Assembly (NCBI RefSeq): GCF_028476545.1
Contig: NW_026731882.1
Coordinates: forward strand, 744,001 to 808,000
DNA: 64,000 nucleotides
Origin: Physella acuta
Lineage: Eukaryota; Mollusca; Gastropoda; Physidae
Direction of reading: 5' to 3'
The notes beneath the pieces are model-generated. The model ran no database searches. It had not been told where the DNA came from and saw only the letters and a program-made list of their open reading frames with translations. This document shows positions 24,196-34,097 of this stretch, in pieces. How positions within the stretch are numbered: position 1 is the stretch's first letter; each line of letters starts with the position of its first letter. The position numbers were made by a program, and so were the translations under genes.

Positions 24196-26145
24196 ATAGT
24201 ATCTGGGTAGGGTGGGGCTGGTGGGCTAGGTATGGTAAGGCTGGTGGGCTGGGTACGTTATCTGGGGGGGCTGGGGGGGGGGCTGAGTAGGGTTAGACTT
24301 GGTTGGGTAAGGCGAGGTTTGTGGGCTGGGGGGGGGGGGGGGGGGGTGGGCTGGTTATGGTGAGGTTTGGGGGCTAGGTAGGGTAGGGCGAGGCTGGTGG
24401 GCTGGATAGGGTGGGGCTGGTGGGCTGGGTAGGGTGGGGCTGGTGGGCTGGGTAGGGTGGGGCTGGTGGGCTGGGTAGGGTGGGGCTGGTGGGCTGGGTA
24501 GGGTGGGGCTGGTGGGCTGGGTAGGGTGGGGCTGGTGGGCTGGGTAGGGTGGGGCTGGTGGGCTGGGTAGGGTGGGGCTGGTGGGCTGGGTAGGGTGGGG
24601 CTGGTGGGCTGGGTAGGGTGAGGCTATGGTGGTTGGTTGGGTAGGGCGGGGCTGGTGGGCTGGGTAGGGCGGGGCTGGTGGGCTGGGTAGGGTGGGGCTG
24701 GTGGGCTGGGTAGGGTGGGGCTGGTGGGCTGGATAGGGCGGGGCTGGTGGGCTGGGTAGGGCGGGGCTGGTGGGCTGGGTAGGGCGGGGCTGGTGGGCTG
24801 GGTAGGGCGGGGCTGGTGGGCTGGGTAGGGTGGGGCTGGTGGGCTGGATAGGGCGGGGCTGGTGGGCTGGGTAGGGCGGGGCTGGTGGGCTGGGTAGGGC
24901 GGGGCTGGTGGGCTGGGTAGGGCGGGGCTGGTGGGCTGGGTAGGGTGGGGCTGGTGGGCTGGGTAGGGTGGGGCTGGTGGGCTGGATAGGGTGGGGCTGG
25001 TGGGCTGGGTAGGGTGGGGCTGGTGGGCTGGGTAGGGTGAGGCTATGGTGGTTGGTTGGGTAGGGCGGGGCTGGTGGGCTGGGTAGGGCGGGGCTGGTGG
25101 GCTGGGTAGGGCGGGGCTGGTGGGCTGGGTAGGGTGGGGCTGGTGGGCTGGGTAGGGTGGGGCTGGTGGGCTGGATAGGGCGGGGCTGGTGGGCTGGGTA
25201 GGGCGGGGCTGGTGGGCTGGGTAGGGCGGGGCTGGTGGGCTGGGTAGGGTGGGGCTGGTGGGCTGGATAGGGCGGGGCTGGTGGGCTGGGTAGGGCGGGG
25301 CTGGTGGGCTGGGTAGGGCGGGGCTGGTGGGCTGGGTAGGGCGGGGCTGGTGGGCTGGGTAGGGTGGGGCTGGTGGGCTGGGTAGGGTGGGGCTGGTGGG
25401 CTGGATAGGGTGGGGCTGGTGGGCTGGGTAGGGTGGGGCTGGTGGGCTGGGTAGGGTGAGGCTATGGTGGTTGGTTGGGTAGGGCGGGGATGGTGGGCTG
25501 GGTAGGGCGGGGCTGGTGGGCTGGGTAGGGCGGGGCTGGTGGGCTGGGTAGGGTGGGGCTGGTGGGCTGGGTAGGGTGGGGCTGGTGGGCTGGATAGGGC
25601 GGGGCTGGTGGGCTGGGTAGGGCGGGGCTGGTGGGCTGGGTAGGGCGGGGCTGGTGGGCTGGGTAGGGTGGGGCTGGTGGGCTGGGTAGGGTGGGGCTGG
25701 TGGGCTGGATAGGGCGGGGCTGGTGGGCTGGGTAGGGCGGGGCTGGTGGGCTGGGTAGGGCGGGGCTGGTGGGCTGGGTAGGGTGGGGCTGGTGGGCTGG
25801 GTAGGGTGGGGCTGGTGGGCTGGGTAGGGTGGGGCTGGTGGGCTGGGTAGGGTGGGGCTGGTGGGCTGGGTAGGGTGAGGCTATGGTGGTTGGTTGGGTA
25901 GGGTGGTGCTGGTGGGCTGGGTAGGGCGGGGCTGGTGGGCACGGTAGGCGGGGCTGGTGGGCTGGGTAGGGCGGGGCTGGTGGGCTGGATAGGGTGGGGC
26001 TGGTGGGCTGGATAGGGCGGGGCTGGTGGGCTGGGTAGGGTGGGGCTGGTGGGCTGGGTAGGGTGGGGCTGGTGGGCTGGGTAGGGTGAGGCTATGGTGG
26101 TTGGTTGGGTAAGGTGGGGCTGGTGGGCTGGGTAGGGCGAAGATA
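24196..26145 (+). repeat. G-rich minisatellite C with a 419-bp higher-order repeat
   Basis: The 23-bp unit is GGTGGGCTGGGTAGGGTGGG + GCT. A longer variant containing AGGCTATGGTGGTTGGTTGG recurs at 24621, 25040, 25459 and 25878 (exactly 419 bp apart) and again at 26099. The block is therefore made of near-identical 419-bp units, about 17 normal monomers plus one 28-bp monomer. It is potentially G-quadruplex forming. The Pro-rich minus-strand frame through it is an artefact of the unit. Confidence 0.95.
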
Positions 26146-26360
26146 TTGGTTGGATATTTAGGGTAAAGTCGTAATTGCGTAATTAAAGCGAACCAGTATG
26201 AAAACAGTATATTCTAAATTTTAAAGAGGCATTTTAGAAGTCTAGACATAACACATGCAACCGACAACTATTTTATCTCCCTTTGTTGCTAGGCTACATT
26301 AATTCGCCAAGCTAGTTCATTCTATTGGCTATTTGATCTTTGCATAAACTCCTCCCAATG

Positions 26361-26384
26361 CGCATGTGCAAAAGCCACATAAAA
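26361..26384 (+). promoter_or_regulatory. Core promoter of gene 1
   Basis: CGCATGTGCAAAAG (26361-26374) lies 3 nt before a TATA-like ACATAAAA (26377-26384). An inverted CCAAT (ATTGG) is at 26324-26328. The same arrangement, CGCATGCGCAAAAG then CATATAAA, stands upstream of gene 3 (49655-49680). The palindromic GCGCATGYGC resembles an NRF-1 site. Transcription should start near 26405-26412 if TATA spacing is normal. Confidence 0.65.
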
Positions 26385-26407
26385 CGAGAGACATCCGCTA
26401 TCATACA

Positions 26408-26463
26408 GCAGAGAGCGGTACTTTTCAGGTGAACATAGCACCAACACGGTAACAGAACATTAG
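26408..26463 (+). other. Gene 1 non-coding exon 1 (predicted)
   Basis: About 55-60 nt from the expected start site to a strong donor, ATTAG|GTAAGT, at 26463/26464. It has no ATG. The matching acceptor is CCCCAG at 30002, just 3 nt before the gene 1 start codon. The left edge is estimated from TATA spacing. Confidence 0.6.
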
Positions 26464-27195
26464 GTAAGTATTCACAATTGTATTTTTAAGCAGCTTAATT
26501 GGACTACTATACAAGTTTTCTTTAAAAATTATGACGCTATAATTGTTGATTCAGAGAATCCGTCTTTTTTTAATTTTTATTATATTTTTAAATTTAAAGT
26601 TACGATAAGACTTAAATAAACTTACGATTTCCTAAAAAAATGTTAAGCAAGAAATCAATCCAGTTTGCATTGCTTAGGGATGCAATAAATCTTTTTTATT
26701 AATTGTTTAATTTAATTTTTAAATTAGAAACATAAATTAATCATTGTCTGTACGATTCATCACTTTAATTTTGCTCAACATACCCAAATCAGCTTTTCTA
26801 TACCAAGAATATAAATCTATATATATAATTCCCTTCTGGGAGCCGCTAGAAAACAAGCTGCAAACGCGCCTAGAAAACAAGCAGTAAACGCGCTCCCTAC
26901 CTCCCCACCCCTACATGGTTTTAGTGAGCTGTGTTCACTCTAAATGTTTACAAGCAGAGCCAACGATTTTAAACGTAGGGGGGGGGGGGAAGGGGGGAAG
27001 GAAGGCTGGTTATGGTCCTTAACGAGCTACTTATAGTGTTTGAAAAAAATATTTTCAGTGGCAGCGTTGGTATTGTCGAAGTCACAAATTATGAATTACT
27101 GAAAAGTAGAAAAAAACAACAACTAAATAGCGGCGTATGTTATGCCGCGGGCCGGCTCGTACTCTATAACACCAATAAGAAAACTCAAAGACACA

Positions 27196-27760
27196 AATAG
27201 ATGATGATGCAACCAATAGCTAAACTAATACACACATAAATGATGATACAACCAATAGCTAAACTAATACACACATAAATGATGATACAACAAGTAGCTA
27301 AACTAAGAGACACAATAGATGATGATACAATCAATAGGGGTAATCCATAAATGACGTCACGCTTTTTTACGATTTTTACCTCCCCTCTCCCTACCCCCCC
27401 CCCCCCCCCCGTTACACATCGTCACAAAAAACAAGATTCCCCTAAAATGACGTCACACCTCAGCCTACAACCCTCCTCAAAATTGCAGTTGAATTTTTCT
27501 TAAAAAATCTTGTCTGAACTCATTTTGATCAATTCCAATAACAATGTATTAAAATTGTTTCCTAAAACGCGAAATAACGGCTAAAACTCATTTTTCTAAC
27601 ATTGCTTTTTTTATAATGCAAAAGTGTGACGTCACACCTTCTGAACACCCCCCCTCATCACACACCGTCACGAAATTACCGACCCCCCTCCCCCTCGAGT
27701 GTGACGTCATTTATGGACGACCCCATAGCTAAACTAATAGACACACATAAATGATGCCAC
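27196..27760 (+). repeat. 39-bp tandem repeat, split by a MITE
   Basis: Three to four units of AAATGATGATACAACCAATA + GCTAAACTAATACACACAT. The last unit is cut in two by the MITE at 27337-27724 and continues as ATAGCTAAACTAATAG after it. Confidence 0.85.
27337..27724. mobile_element. MITE with a 24-bp TIR and 3-bp target duplication (copy 1)
   Basis: It starts GGGGTAATCCATAAATGACG and ends with the inverted form of GGGGTCGTCCATAAATGACG (24-bp TIRs, two mismatches). The target duplication is ATA (27334-27336, 27725-27727). Neighbouring 39-bp units supply the empty site, with a single ATA in CCAATAGCTAAAC. The subterminal sequence repeats CGTCACA. Superfamily uncertain; an A/T-only 3-bp duplication recalls PIF/Harbinger. 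Copies also lie at 58140 and 61026, and a fragment at 58895. Confidence 0.85.
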
Positions 27761-27815
27761 TTACAGTAAAAATCATCAATAACCTTGACGGTGTAGCGTG
27801 CTAGGTTTGGTGCGC

Positions 27816-29234
27816 GGACCTTTGACCACAGGTGCTTTGACCATAGGGGTTTGACCATAGGGGGTTTGACCATAGGGGGTTTGACCATAGGTGGTTTGAC
27901 CATAGGGGGTTTGACCATAGGTGGTTTGACCATAGGGGGTTTGACCACAGGTGTTTTCTCAGCAGAGGGTGTATGATCACAGGTGGTTTGTCACAGGGTG
28001 TTTGATCAAGCGCTGTTCAGATATATGGTCAAACAGATGTACTGACATATGGTCAAACAGATGTACAGACATATGGTCAAACAGATGTACAGACATATGG
28101 CAAAACAGATGTACTGACATAATGGTCAAACAGATGTACTGACATAATGGTCAAACAGATGTACTGACATAATGGTCAAACAGATGTACTGACATAATGG
28201 TCAAACAGATGTACTGACATAATGGTCAAACAGATGTACTGACATAATGGTCAAACAGATGTACTGACATAATGGTCAAACAGATGTACTGACATAATGG
28301 TCAAACAGATGTACTGACATAATGGTCAAACAGATGTACTGACATAATGGTCAACAGATTTACTGACATAATGGTCAAACAGATGTACTGACATATGGTC
28401 AAACAGATGTACTGACATTTGGTCAAACAGATGTACTGACATATGGTCAAACAGATGTACTGACATGTGGTCAAACAAATGTACTGACATTTGGTCAAAC
28501 AGATGTACTGACATAATGGTCAAACAGATGTACTGACATATGGTCAAACAGATGTACTGACATAATGGTCAAACAGATGTACTGACATATGGTCAAACAG
28601 ATGTACTGACATGTGGTCAAACAAATGTACTGACATTTGGTCAAACAGATGTACTGACATAATGGTCAAAAAGATGTACTGACATAATGGTCAAACAGAT
28701 ATACTAACATATGGCCAAACAGATGTACTGACATGTGGTCAAACAGATGTACTGACATAATGGTCAAACAGATGTACTGACATATGGTCAAACAGATGTA
28801 CTGACATATAGTCAAACAGATGTACAGACATAATTGCGTGCTATAGCACATCTGTCATTTAGTTAGCCATTAAAGTATTACTTTTTTTGACTATACTGTT
28901 GGCATGTTTTTTTAAATCATATTTTATCCTTTATATATGCTATGTATTTTCAAGTATATCTACATTATATCGTATTTTTTGTGTTCCATTTATATTTAAA
29001 TTAAATCTTTGAGGCCTAGCACCAGCCTTTGTGATGAGACTTTTGTTTTAGTACATGCTAATTTTTATTAATGGACTCTCAGGAAACATGTATAAAATCG
29101 TATTAAGTGTATTATAAATTTAAATCAAAACTCAGTTCATAATTTCTATTTTAAAATCTATATATTATGTTTAACCCCTCTCTGTGGTCAAACCCCCTAT
29201 GGTCAAAACACCTATGGTCAAATCACCTAGGACC
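27816..29234. mobile_element. Possible foldback element with minisatellite ends
   Basis: The left end (27816-27958) is a 15-bp array of GGGGGTTTGACCATA. The right end (29185-29234) contains the same motif inverted (CCTATGGTCAAA). Both outer edges carry GGWCC. Between them lie a 25-bp array (28010-28835) and AT-rich sequence. This resembles a foldback-type element with repetitive arms, but I find no clear target duplication. Confidence 0.45.
28010..28835 (+). repeat. 24/25-bp minisatellite in gene 1 intron
   Basis: About 33 units of TGGTCAAACAGATGTACTGA + CATAA (25 bp) or CATA (24 bp). The TATGGTCAAA part is the reverse complement of the 15-bp repeat at 27830, so the two arrays may share an origin. 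Confidence 0.95.
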
Positions 29235-29282
29235 CTAGTTTTGTGTCAGAGAGCGACATTTGTTGATTTGACTGCAGACATT

Positions 29283-29482
29283 GTGCTGCCCAGTTTAGGG
29301 AGGGCGTGGTCGGGCGGAAGAGCACACTGGCTAGGGCAAAGATTATAGAAGCCAACCCAGAAAGAACAGCAACGTGATCTTTGAATCAACAGAACAAAAA
29401 TCTTATAACCTGTTGACACGTAATGCTTAATTGCCTTGGAGTACATCCCATCCAATATTAAAAATTAGAACGATGAAGTAGT
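29283..29482 (+). mobile_element. Degraded SINE (family 1)
   Basis: Family blocks are recognisable: GGAGGGCGTGGTCGGGCGG at the head, AGCCAACCCAGAAAGAACAGC, CCTGTTGACACGTAATGCTT, and the terminal ATTAAAAATTAGAACGATGAAG. The middle is shorter than in the copy at 31268. Confidence 0.6.
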
Positions 29483-30005
29483 CCGACCCAGGTTATATTA
29501 TTTTTATCACAAATATTTTGTATACAGAAATAATGCAATGCTCTAGATCGTACCAGCTTTCGAATGAAATCTTAGATGAGATCAGCTACGTAATGACCTA
29601 TAAAAGGAAATTTCCGTTTGGACTGAACAATCATTAATTCTCGTCATATTGGTTTTAGCATTTTGATCCAGGGTCCCATATCGTCACGCTTCATCACGCA
29701 AATTCAGAGATCTCCATAAATAGTATCACACCCTCCCCCCCCCCTTTCCTTCTTTAAAAGAAACCTTATTAAAAATCGCAATATTTTTCTTGAAAATACA
29801 TTATTTATATCACGTCATAATCCGCGAATACCCTACCCAGACGGTCACTTGAGTCTGAATCCCAACCCTCCCCCCTTCCCCGTTCTAGGAGTGCTACGTC
29901 AAAAACAATTATGATGAAATGTTGCTAAGTATACAGACTGATACATAGGCCTACAGACTGATAAGACATTGGTGTAATGTTTTTAAAATTCTATTTCCCC
30001 AGATC

Positions 30006-31148
30006 ATGCGATTCCAACTTGCCAGTGGTGTTGGCGTCTGTCTGGTTTTAGCCTGCGTGGTATTGGTACAGTCGAGATATCATGAGGACCCGGCAGAGAC
30101 CGATGTAGCCAAACGTGACGACACGGCGTCCTCACCCCCGGCAGCTAAACGTGACGACACGGCGTCCTCCCCTCCGGCTGCAGCTAAACGTGACGACACG
30201 GCGTCCTCCCCTCCGGCAGCCAAACGTGACGACACGGCGTCCTCACCCCCGGCAGCTAAACGTGACGACACGGCGTCCTCCCCTCCGGCTGCAGCTAAAC
30301 GTGACGACACGGCGTCCTCCCCTCCGGCAGCTAAACGTGACGACACGGCGTCCTCACCCCCGGCAGCCAAACGTGACGACACGGCGTCCCCTCCCCCGGC
30401 AGCTAAACGTGACGACACGGCGTCCTCCCCTCCGGCAGCCAAACGTGACGACACGGCGTCCTCTCCCCCGGCAGCCAAACGTGACGACACGGCGTCCTCC
30501 CCTCCGGCTGCAGCTAAACGTGACGACACGGCGTCCTCCCCTCCGGCAGCCAAACGTGACGACACGGCGTCCTCACCCCCGGCAGCCAAACGTGACGACA
30601 CGGCGTCCTCCCCTCCGGCAGCCAAACGTGATGACGCGGCGTCCTCCCCTCCGGCAGCCAAACGGGATGACGACGGGATTAAGCTCAGTCAGCTTATCAA
30701 AAGGAGTTATTCTGACGAGGCTTCAGATACAGATGCCGATGAAGCTTCCGAAACAGATGCAGAGGATCCCGCAGACACCAATCCCGAGGAACCCGAAGAC
30801 GCTAATCCCGAGGAACCCGAAGACGCCAATCCCGAGGATCCCGAAGACGCTAATCCCGAGGAACCCACAGACACCAATCCCGATGAACAAACACAAGTTG
30901 ACCCGGATGAACCTAATAATGTTGACCAGGATCAAGATCAGCCTGCTCCCCCATCAAAACATTCAAAGGGTGAAAAGCCTTCTAAAGACAAGAAGGAAGG
31001 CCTGATGGATAAGGTGCTGCAAATAGTGAAAGCAGGCATAGAAAGCGGCATGAAGGAGCTAGGAAAATCCTATGAAAATGTGAAGAAGCTGGTTACTGAA
31101 ACGATGAAAGGGATCACAGAGCAACTAGTTGGTGGGAAGAAAAAATGA
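30006..31148 (+). CDS. Gene 1: secreted repeat-bearing precursor with C-terminal amphipathic helix (380 aa)
   Basis: Not a family I can name. Residues 1-23 are a clear signal peptide (hydrophobic 8-21, likely cut after LVQS). Residues 36-220 are fifteen near-identical 12/13-residue repeats, KRDDTASSPPAA(A), so every copy is bounded by Lys-Arg, the prohormone-convertase site; a 17th Lys-Arg is in LIKRSYSD. The peptides between would be acidic DDTASSPPAA with no amidation glycine. A strongly acidic linker with EDANPEEP repeats follows (about 230-315). The C-terminus (about 331-380) is a Lys-rich amphipathic helix opening GLMDKVLQIVKAG. The start codon lies 3 nt after a splice acceptor. ATTAAA poly(A) signals lie at 31195 and 31210. 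Signal, motif position and helix are shared with genes 2 and 3. It could be a membrane-active peptide precursor, a neuropeptide-type precursor, or a mucus/egg protein. Confidence 0.8.
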   Translation: MRFQLASGVGVCLVLACVVLVQSRYHEDPAETDVAKRDDTASSPPAAKRDDTASSPPAAAKRDDTASSPPAAKRDDTASSPPAAKRDDTASSPPAAAKRDDTASSPPAAKRDDTASSPPAAKRDDTASPPPAAKRDDTASSPPAAKRDDTASSPPAAKRDDTASSPPAAAKRDDTASSPPAAKRDDTASSPPAAKRDDTASSPPAAKRDDAASSPPAAKRDDDGIKLSQLIKRSYSDEASDTDADEASETDAEDPADTNPEEPEDANPEEPEDANPEDPEDANPEEPTDTNPDEQTQVDPDEPNNVDQDQDQPAPPSKHSKGEKPSKDKKEGLMDKVLQIVKAGIESGMKELGKSYENVKKLVTETMKGITEQLVGGKKK

Positions 31149-31194
31149 TTCAACTACTTCTGTTGGACCTGATGTAGTTATTTATGTTTGAAAA

Positions 31195-31215
31195 ATTAAA
31201 TTGAAAGAAATTAAA
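31195..31215 (+). promoter_or_regulatory. Poly(A) signals of gene 1
   Basis: Two ATTAAA hexamers (31195-31200 and 31210-31215) lie about 50-65 nt after the stop, with a T-rich stretch following. Confidence 0.5.
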
Positions 31216-31267
31216 TTCTTATATCTGATGCTTTATTTTCCTGAATTAAACTAGGCTAATCGTATAA

Positions 31268-31562
31268 ACGTTACGGGTCGAGTCGGTAAAGCTCATGGTT
31301 GCTAATCCGAAAAGTCTCGAGCTCGAACCCAACACTCGGGCAGATGAGGCTTGACAGCAACTATACTGGGACAGACAACTCTCAAATCAAACAACTGAAG
31401 ATTGTTCTTGGTCGAACAATGGCTTTTGAGGCAAATCCAAAAAGAAAAGCAGGCCGAAAGTAGAGTCAACGACCTCTATGGTGCATAGCCAGTTGACACG
31501 TAATACTTAATTGTGTTAGAGGGAATCCCTCTACCACTAGAATTAAGAACGAAGTAGAAAGA
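31268..31562 (+). mobile_element. tRNA-derived SINE (family 1), full length
   Basis: The tRNA-like head has the A box in GGTCGAGTCGGTAAAGCTCA and the B box in CGAGCTCGAACCC. The body has CAAATCCAAAAAGAAAAGCAGG and CAGTTGACACGTAATACTTA, and the 3' end is AATTAAGAACGAAG. The class II-like A box suggests a tRNA-Ser/Leu ancestor (inference). It lies just after the gene 1 poly(A) region. Confidence 0.82.
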
Positions 31563-31891
31563 AGTATGAACTTTTTTTCACAATAAATGAAGAGTGTACC
31601 TTGTTGGTTTATATCGCGGTTAAGGAAAGTAATGCCACTCTTTAGGTGTTGTTAAAAATATTGCCTAACAGTTTTTGTCGAATATTACAAACACAGCGCA
31701 ATCATTGCCGATAAAAATAATTTGTCTTTCGTACAATCACTAAAGTTTGTATAGAACACATAAACAATACAGTGAGGTTCAGGAATAGTGCATCTCCATC
31801 GTTAATATTGATATATCACTAACCCTAATCGCAGTCATAATTCTAACCCTATATATATAATAATACACTACTATTTAAAAAACTCTATAGA
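31563..31891. other. Unique AT-rich DNA, no gene seen
   Basis: No features recognised. Confidence 0.45.
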
Positions 31892-32915
31892 AAGGAGGTG
31901 GGCTTAGTATGGAGAGGGTTATGGAAGTGGGCTGGGTAGGGTAAGGTTATGGAGGTGGGCTGGGTAGGGTAAGGTTATAGAGGTGGGCTGGGTAGGGTAA
32001 GGTTATGGAGGTGGGCTAGGTAGGGTAAGGTTATGGAGGTGGGCTGGGTAGGGTAAGGTTATGGAGGTGGGCTGGGTAGGGTTAGGATATAGTGGGCTGG
32101 GTAGGGTAAGGTTATGGAGATGGGCTGGGTAGGACGAGTTTATGGAGGTGGGCTGGGTAGGGTTAGGATATAGTGGGCTGGGTAGGGTAAGGTTATGGAG
32201 GTGGGCTGGGTAGGGTTAGGTTATGGAGGTGGGCTGGGTAGGGTAAGGTTATGGAGGTGGGCTGGGTAGGGTTAGGTTATAGTGGGCTGGGTAGGGTAAG
32301 GTTATGGAGGTGGGCTGGGTAGGGTAAGGTTATGGAGGTGGGCTGGGTAGGGTTAGGATATAGTGGGCTGGGTAGGGTAAGGTTATGGAGGTGGGCTGGG
32401 TAGGGTAATGTTATGGAGGTGGGCTGGGTAGGGTTAGGATATAGTGGGCTGGGTAGGACGAGTTTATGGAGGTGGGCTGGGTAGGGTAAGGTTATGGAGG
32501 TGGGCTGGGTAGGGTTAGGTTATAGTGGGCTGGGTAGGGTAAGGTTATGGAGGTGGGCTGGGTAGGGTAAGGTTATGGAGGTGGGCTGGGTAGGGTTAGG
32601 ATATAGTGGGCTGGGTAGGGTAAGGTTATGGAGGTGGGCTGGGTAGGGTAAGGTTATGGAGGTGGGCTGGGTAGGGTTAGGTTATAGTGGGCTGGGTAGG
32701 GTAAGGTTATGGAGGTGGGCTGGGTAGGGTTAGGTTATAGTGGGCTGGGTAGGGTAAGGTTATGGAGGTGGGCTGGGTAGGGTTAGGATATAGTGGTAGG
32801 GTAGGGTTAGGATATAGTGGGCTGGGATGGGTAAGGTTATGGAGGTGGGCTGGGTAGGACGAGTTTATGGAGGTGGGCTGGGTAGGGTTAGGTTATAGTG
32901 GGCTGGGTAGGTTTT
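31892..32915 (+). repeat. G-rich minisatellite D (28/24-bp units)
   Basis: Units GTGGGCTGGGTAGGGTAAGG + TTATGGAG (28 bp) alternate with a 24-bp form ending TTAGGATATA. It shares the GTGGGCTGGGTAGGG core with arrays A, B and C but has its own spacer. It occupies the interval between genes 1 and 2. Confidence 0.95.
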
Positions 32916-33124
32916 GTTTATATCTTTGTTTCTTGGGGGCTGGGGTGATACCACGAAGTGCCGCACCTGTAGACACGACGAAATAGCGACGCCACTGACT
33001 ATAGACACAGACGTTTACAAGGAAGCCACGTACAAACCTTGACAGACGGCCATATTGTTGAGTCTATTATTAGTAGAGGATACTCTGCGTCCAAAGAGTA
33101 GTTAATCTTCTAGCGAAATAGACG

Positions 33125-33455
33125 GGGGGGGGGGTTGTGCACGTACTTGTGTGTGTGAGCGGGTGTGAGTGCGTGTGTGAGCGTGTTTGTGATTGTTCGT
33201 GTTTGTGAGTGTGTGTGTGTGTGAGCGTGTTTGTGTTTGTGAGTGTTTGTGAGTGTTTGTGAGTGTTTGTGTGTGAGAGCGTGTTTGCGTTTTTCGTGTT
33301 TGTGAGTGTGTGTGTGAGCGTGTTTGTATTTGTTCGTGTTTGTGAGTGTGTGTGTATGTGAGCGGGTGTGTGCGTTTGATCGTGTTTGTGAGTGTGTGTG
33401 TGTGTGTGTGTGAGCGTGTTTGCGTTTGTTCGTGTTTGAGAGTGTGAAACATGGA
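33125..33455 (+). repeat. GT-rich compound microsatellite
   Basis: Mixed (GT)n, GTGTTTGTGAGT and GTGTGAGCGTGTTT units, preceded by a G10 run at about 33125. Confidence 0.95.
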
Positions 33456-33529
33456 ATACGACCAAGATTCTAACTTTTCAATGAACAGTGTTTGTTGAGT
33501 GAATCTTTCGTCCAAGTAATGTTTTCCAT

Positions 33530-33765
33530 TCGAACCTGCTTAAAGCAATTGAAGTAGAGTCCCCTGTTTCTGGAATCTAGGAATATATCGGGTTAGCGTC
33601 GTCAGTAGTTTGATTAAAGGCTTTAATCTCCCATAAGGAAAGTAAGGCACTCTTCAAAAACTGGTGGACTCTGGGATGTATTATTGACTTAAATCCGGGA
33701 AACGAACTCTTGACTTCTGTTTCAGCATTCATACGCCCTACCATCTGACCACCCGTCCAACGCAC
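33530..33765 (-). mobile_element. Degraded SINE (family 2)
   Basis: It matches the layout of the copy at 21877: GAAGTAGAGTCCCCTGTTTCTGG, then AAGGAAAGTAAGGCA, CTGGTGGACTCTGGGATGT, and a decayed tRNA-like head ending CCATCTGACCACCCGTCC. Head to the right, so minus strand. Confidence 0.65.
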
Positions 33766-33854
33766 CTTGTTTTGATTTCATTAAAAACATTTTAAAAAGT
33801 ACAAGAATGAAATTCAAGACATAATTGATCCCTGTATGTCATTCTAATTTAAAG

Positions 33855-33965
33855 TAAAGAATCCTGTTTAAACCTAGAGATCAATAGGGCAGATGAAGTA
33901 GAGTCGATATGTTTCTTGACCTCGGTAGACGATGGGTAGGTGTGGTCAGTCTTTGGGGTCATAAA
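33855..33965 (-). mobile_element. SINE fragment (family 2, tail part)
   Basis: GGGCAGATGAAGTAGAGTCG, TGTTTCTTGACCTCGGTAGA and GGTGTGGTCAG match the family 2 tail half. The head is missing. Confidence 0.55.
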
Positions 33966-34097
33966 CTTGTTTTTTAAACTTATACATACATCCAGCACAA
34001 GGTACAATATAGTGCTAATAGAACATGATAAAAACAACAACCGGGAAATTAAGACGCTAATAAATTTAAGACGTGAACATTAAAAAGTTTTAAGATA

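Larger units (their letters stand above)
26464..30002 (+). other. Gene 1 intron 1 (predicted)
   Basis: GT at 26464-26465 and AG at 30001-30002. The acceptor is preceded by a pyrimidine stretch (TTTTTAAAATTCTATTTCCCC, 29980-30000). The 3.5-kb intron holds a 39-bp repeat, a MITE inserted in it, an inverted pair of 15-bp arrays, a 25-bp array and an old SINE. I see no additional exon in it. No transcript evidence is available. Confidence 0.6.

Noticed and set aside
25043-25942. Pro-rich minus-strand open frame of 299 codons
   Set aside because: Product of the 23-bp G-rich unit. It has no independent coding evidence.
29690-29900. A further member of the 27337 MITE family (ATCTCCATAAATAGTATCACA, then C-runs)
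   Set aside because: Similarity is limited to a few words. No matching right end or 3-bp duplication is visible.
30115-31005. +1 frame through gene 1 (Arg/Pro/Leu-rich, 296 codons) and minus-strand Ala/Gly frame
   Set aside because: Shadow frames of the 36/39-bp coding repeat. The frame with signal peptide, acceptor-proximal ATG and C-terminal helix is the real one.
32975-32998. hAT TIR-like AGCGACGCCACTG
   Set aside because: Only one end is present and there is no partner TIR or 8-bp duplication.
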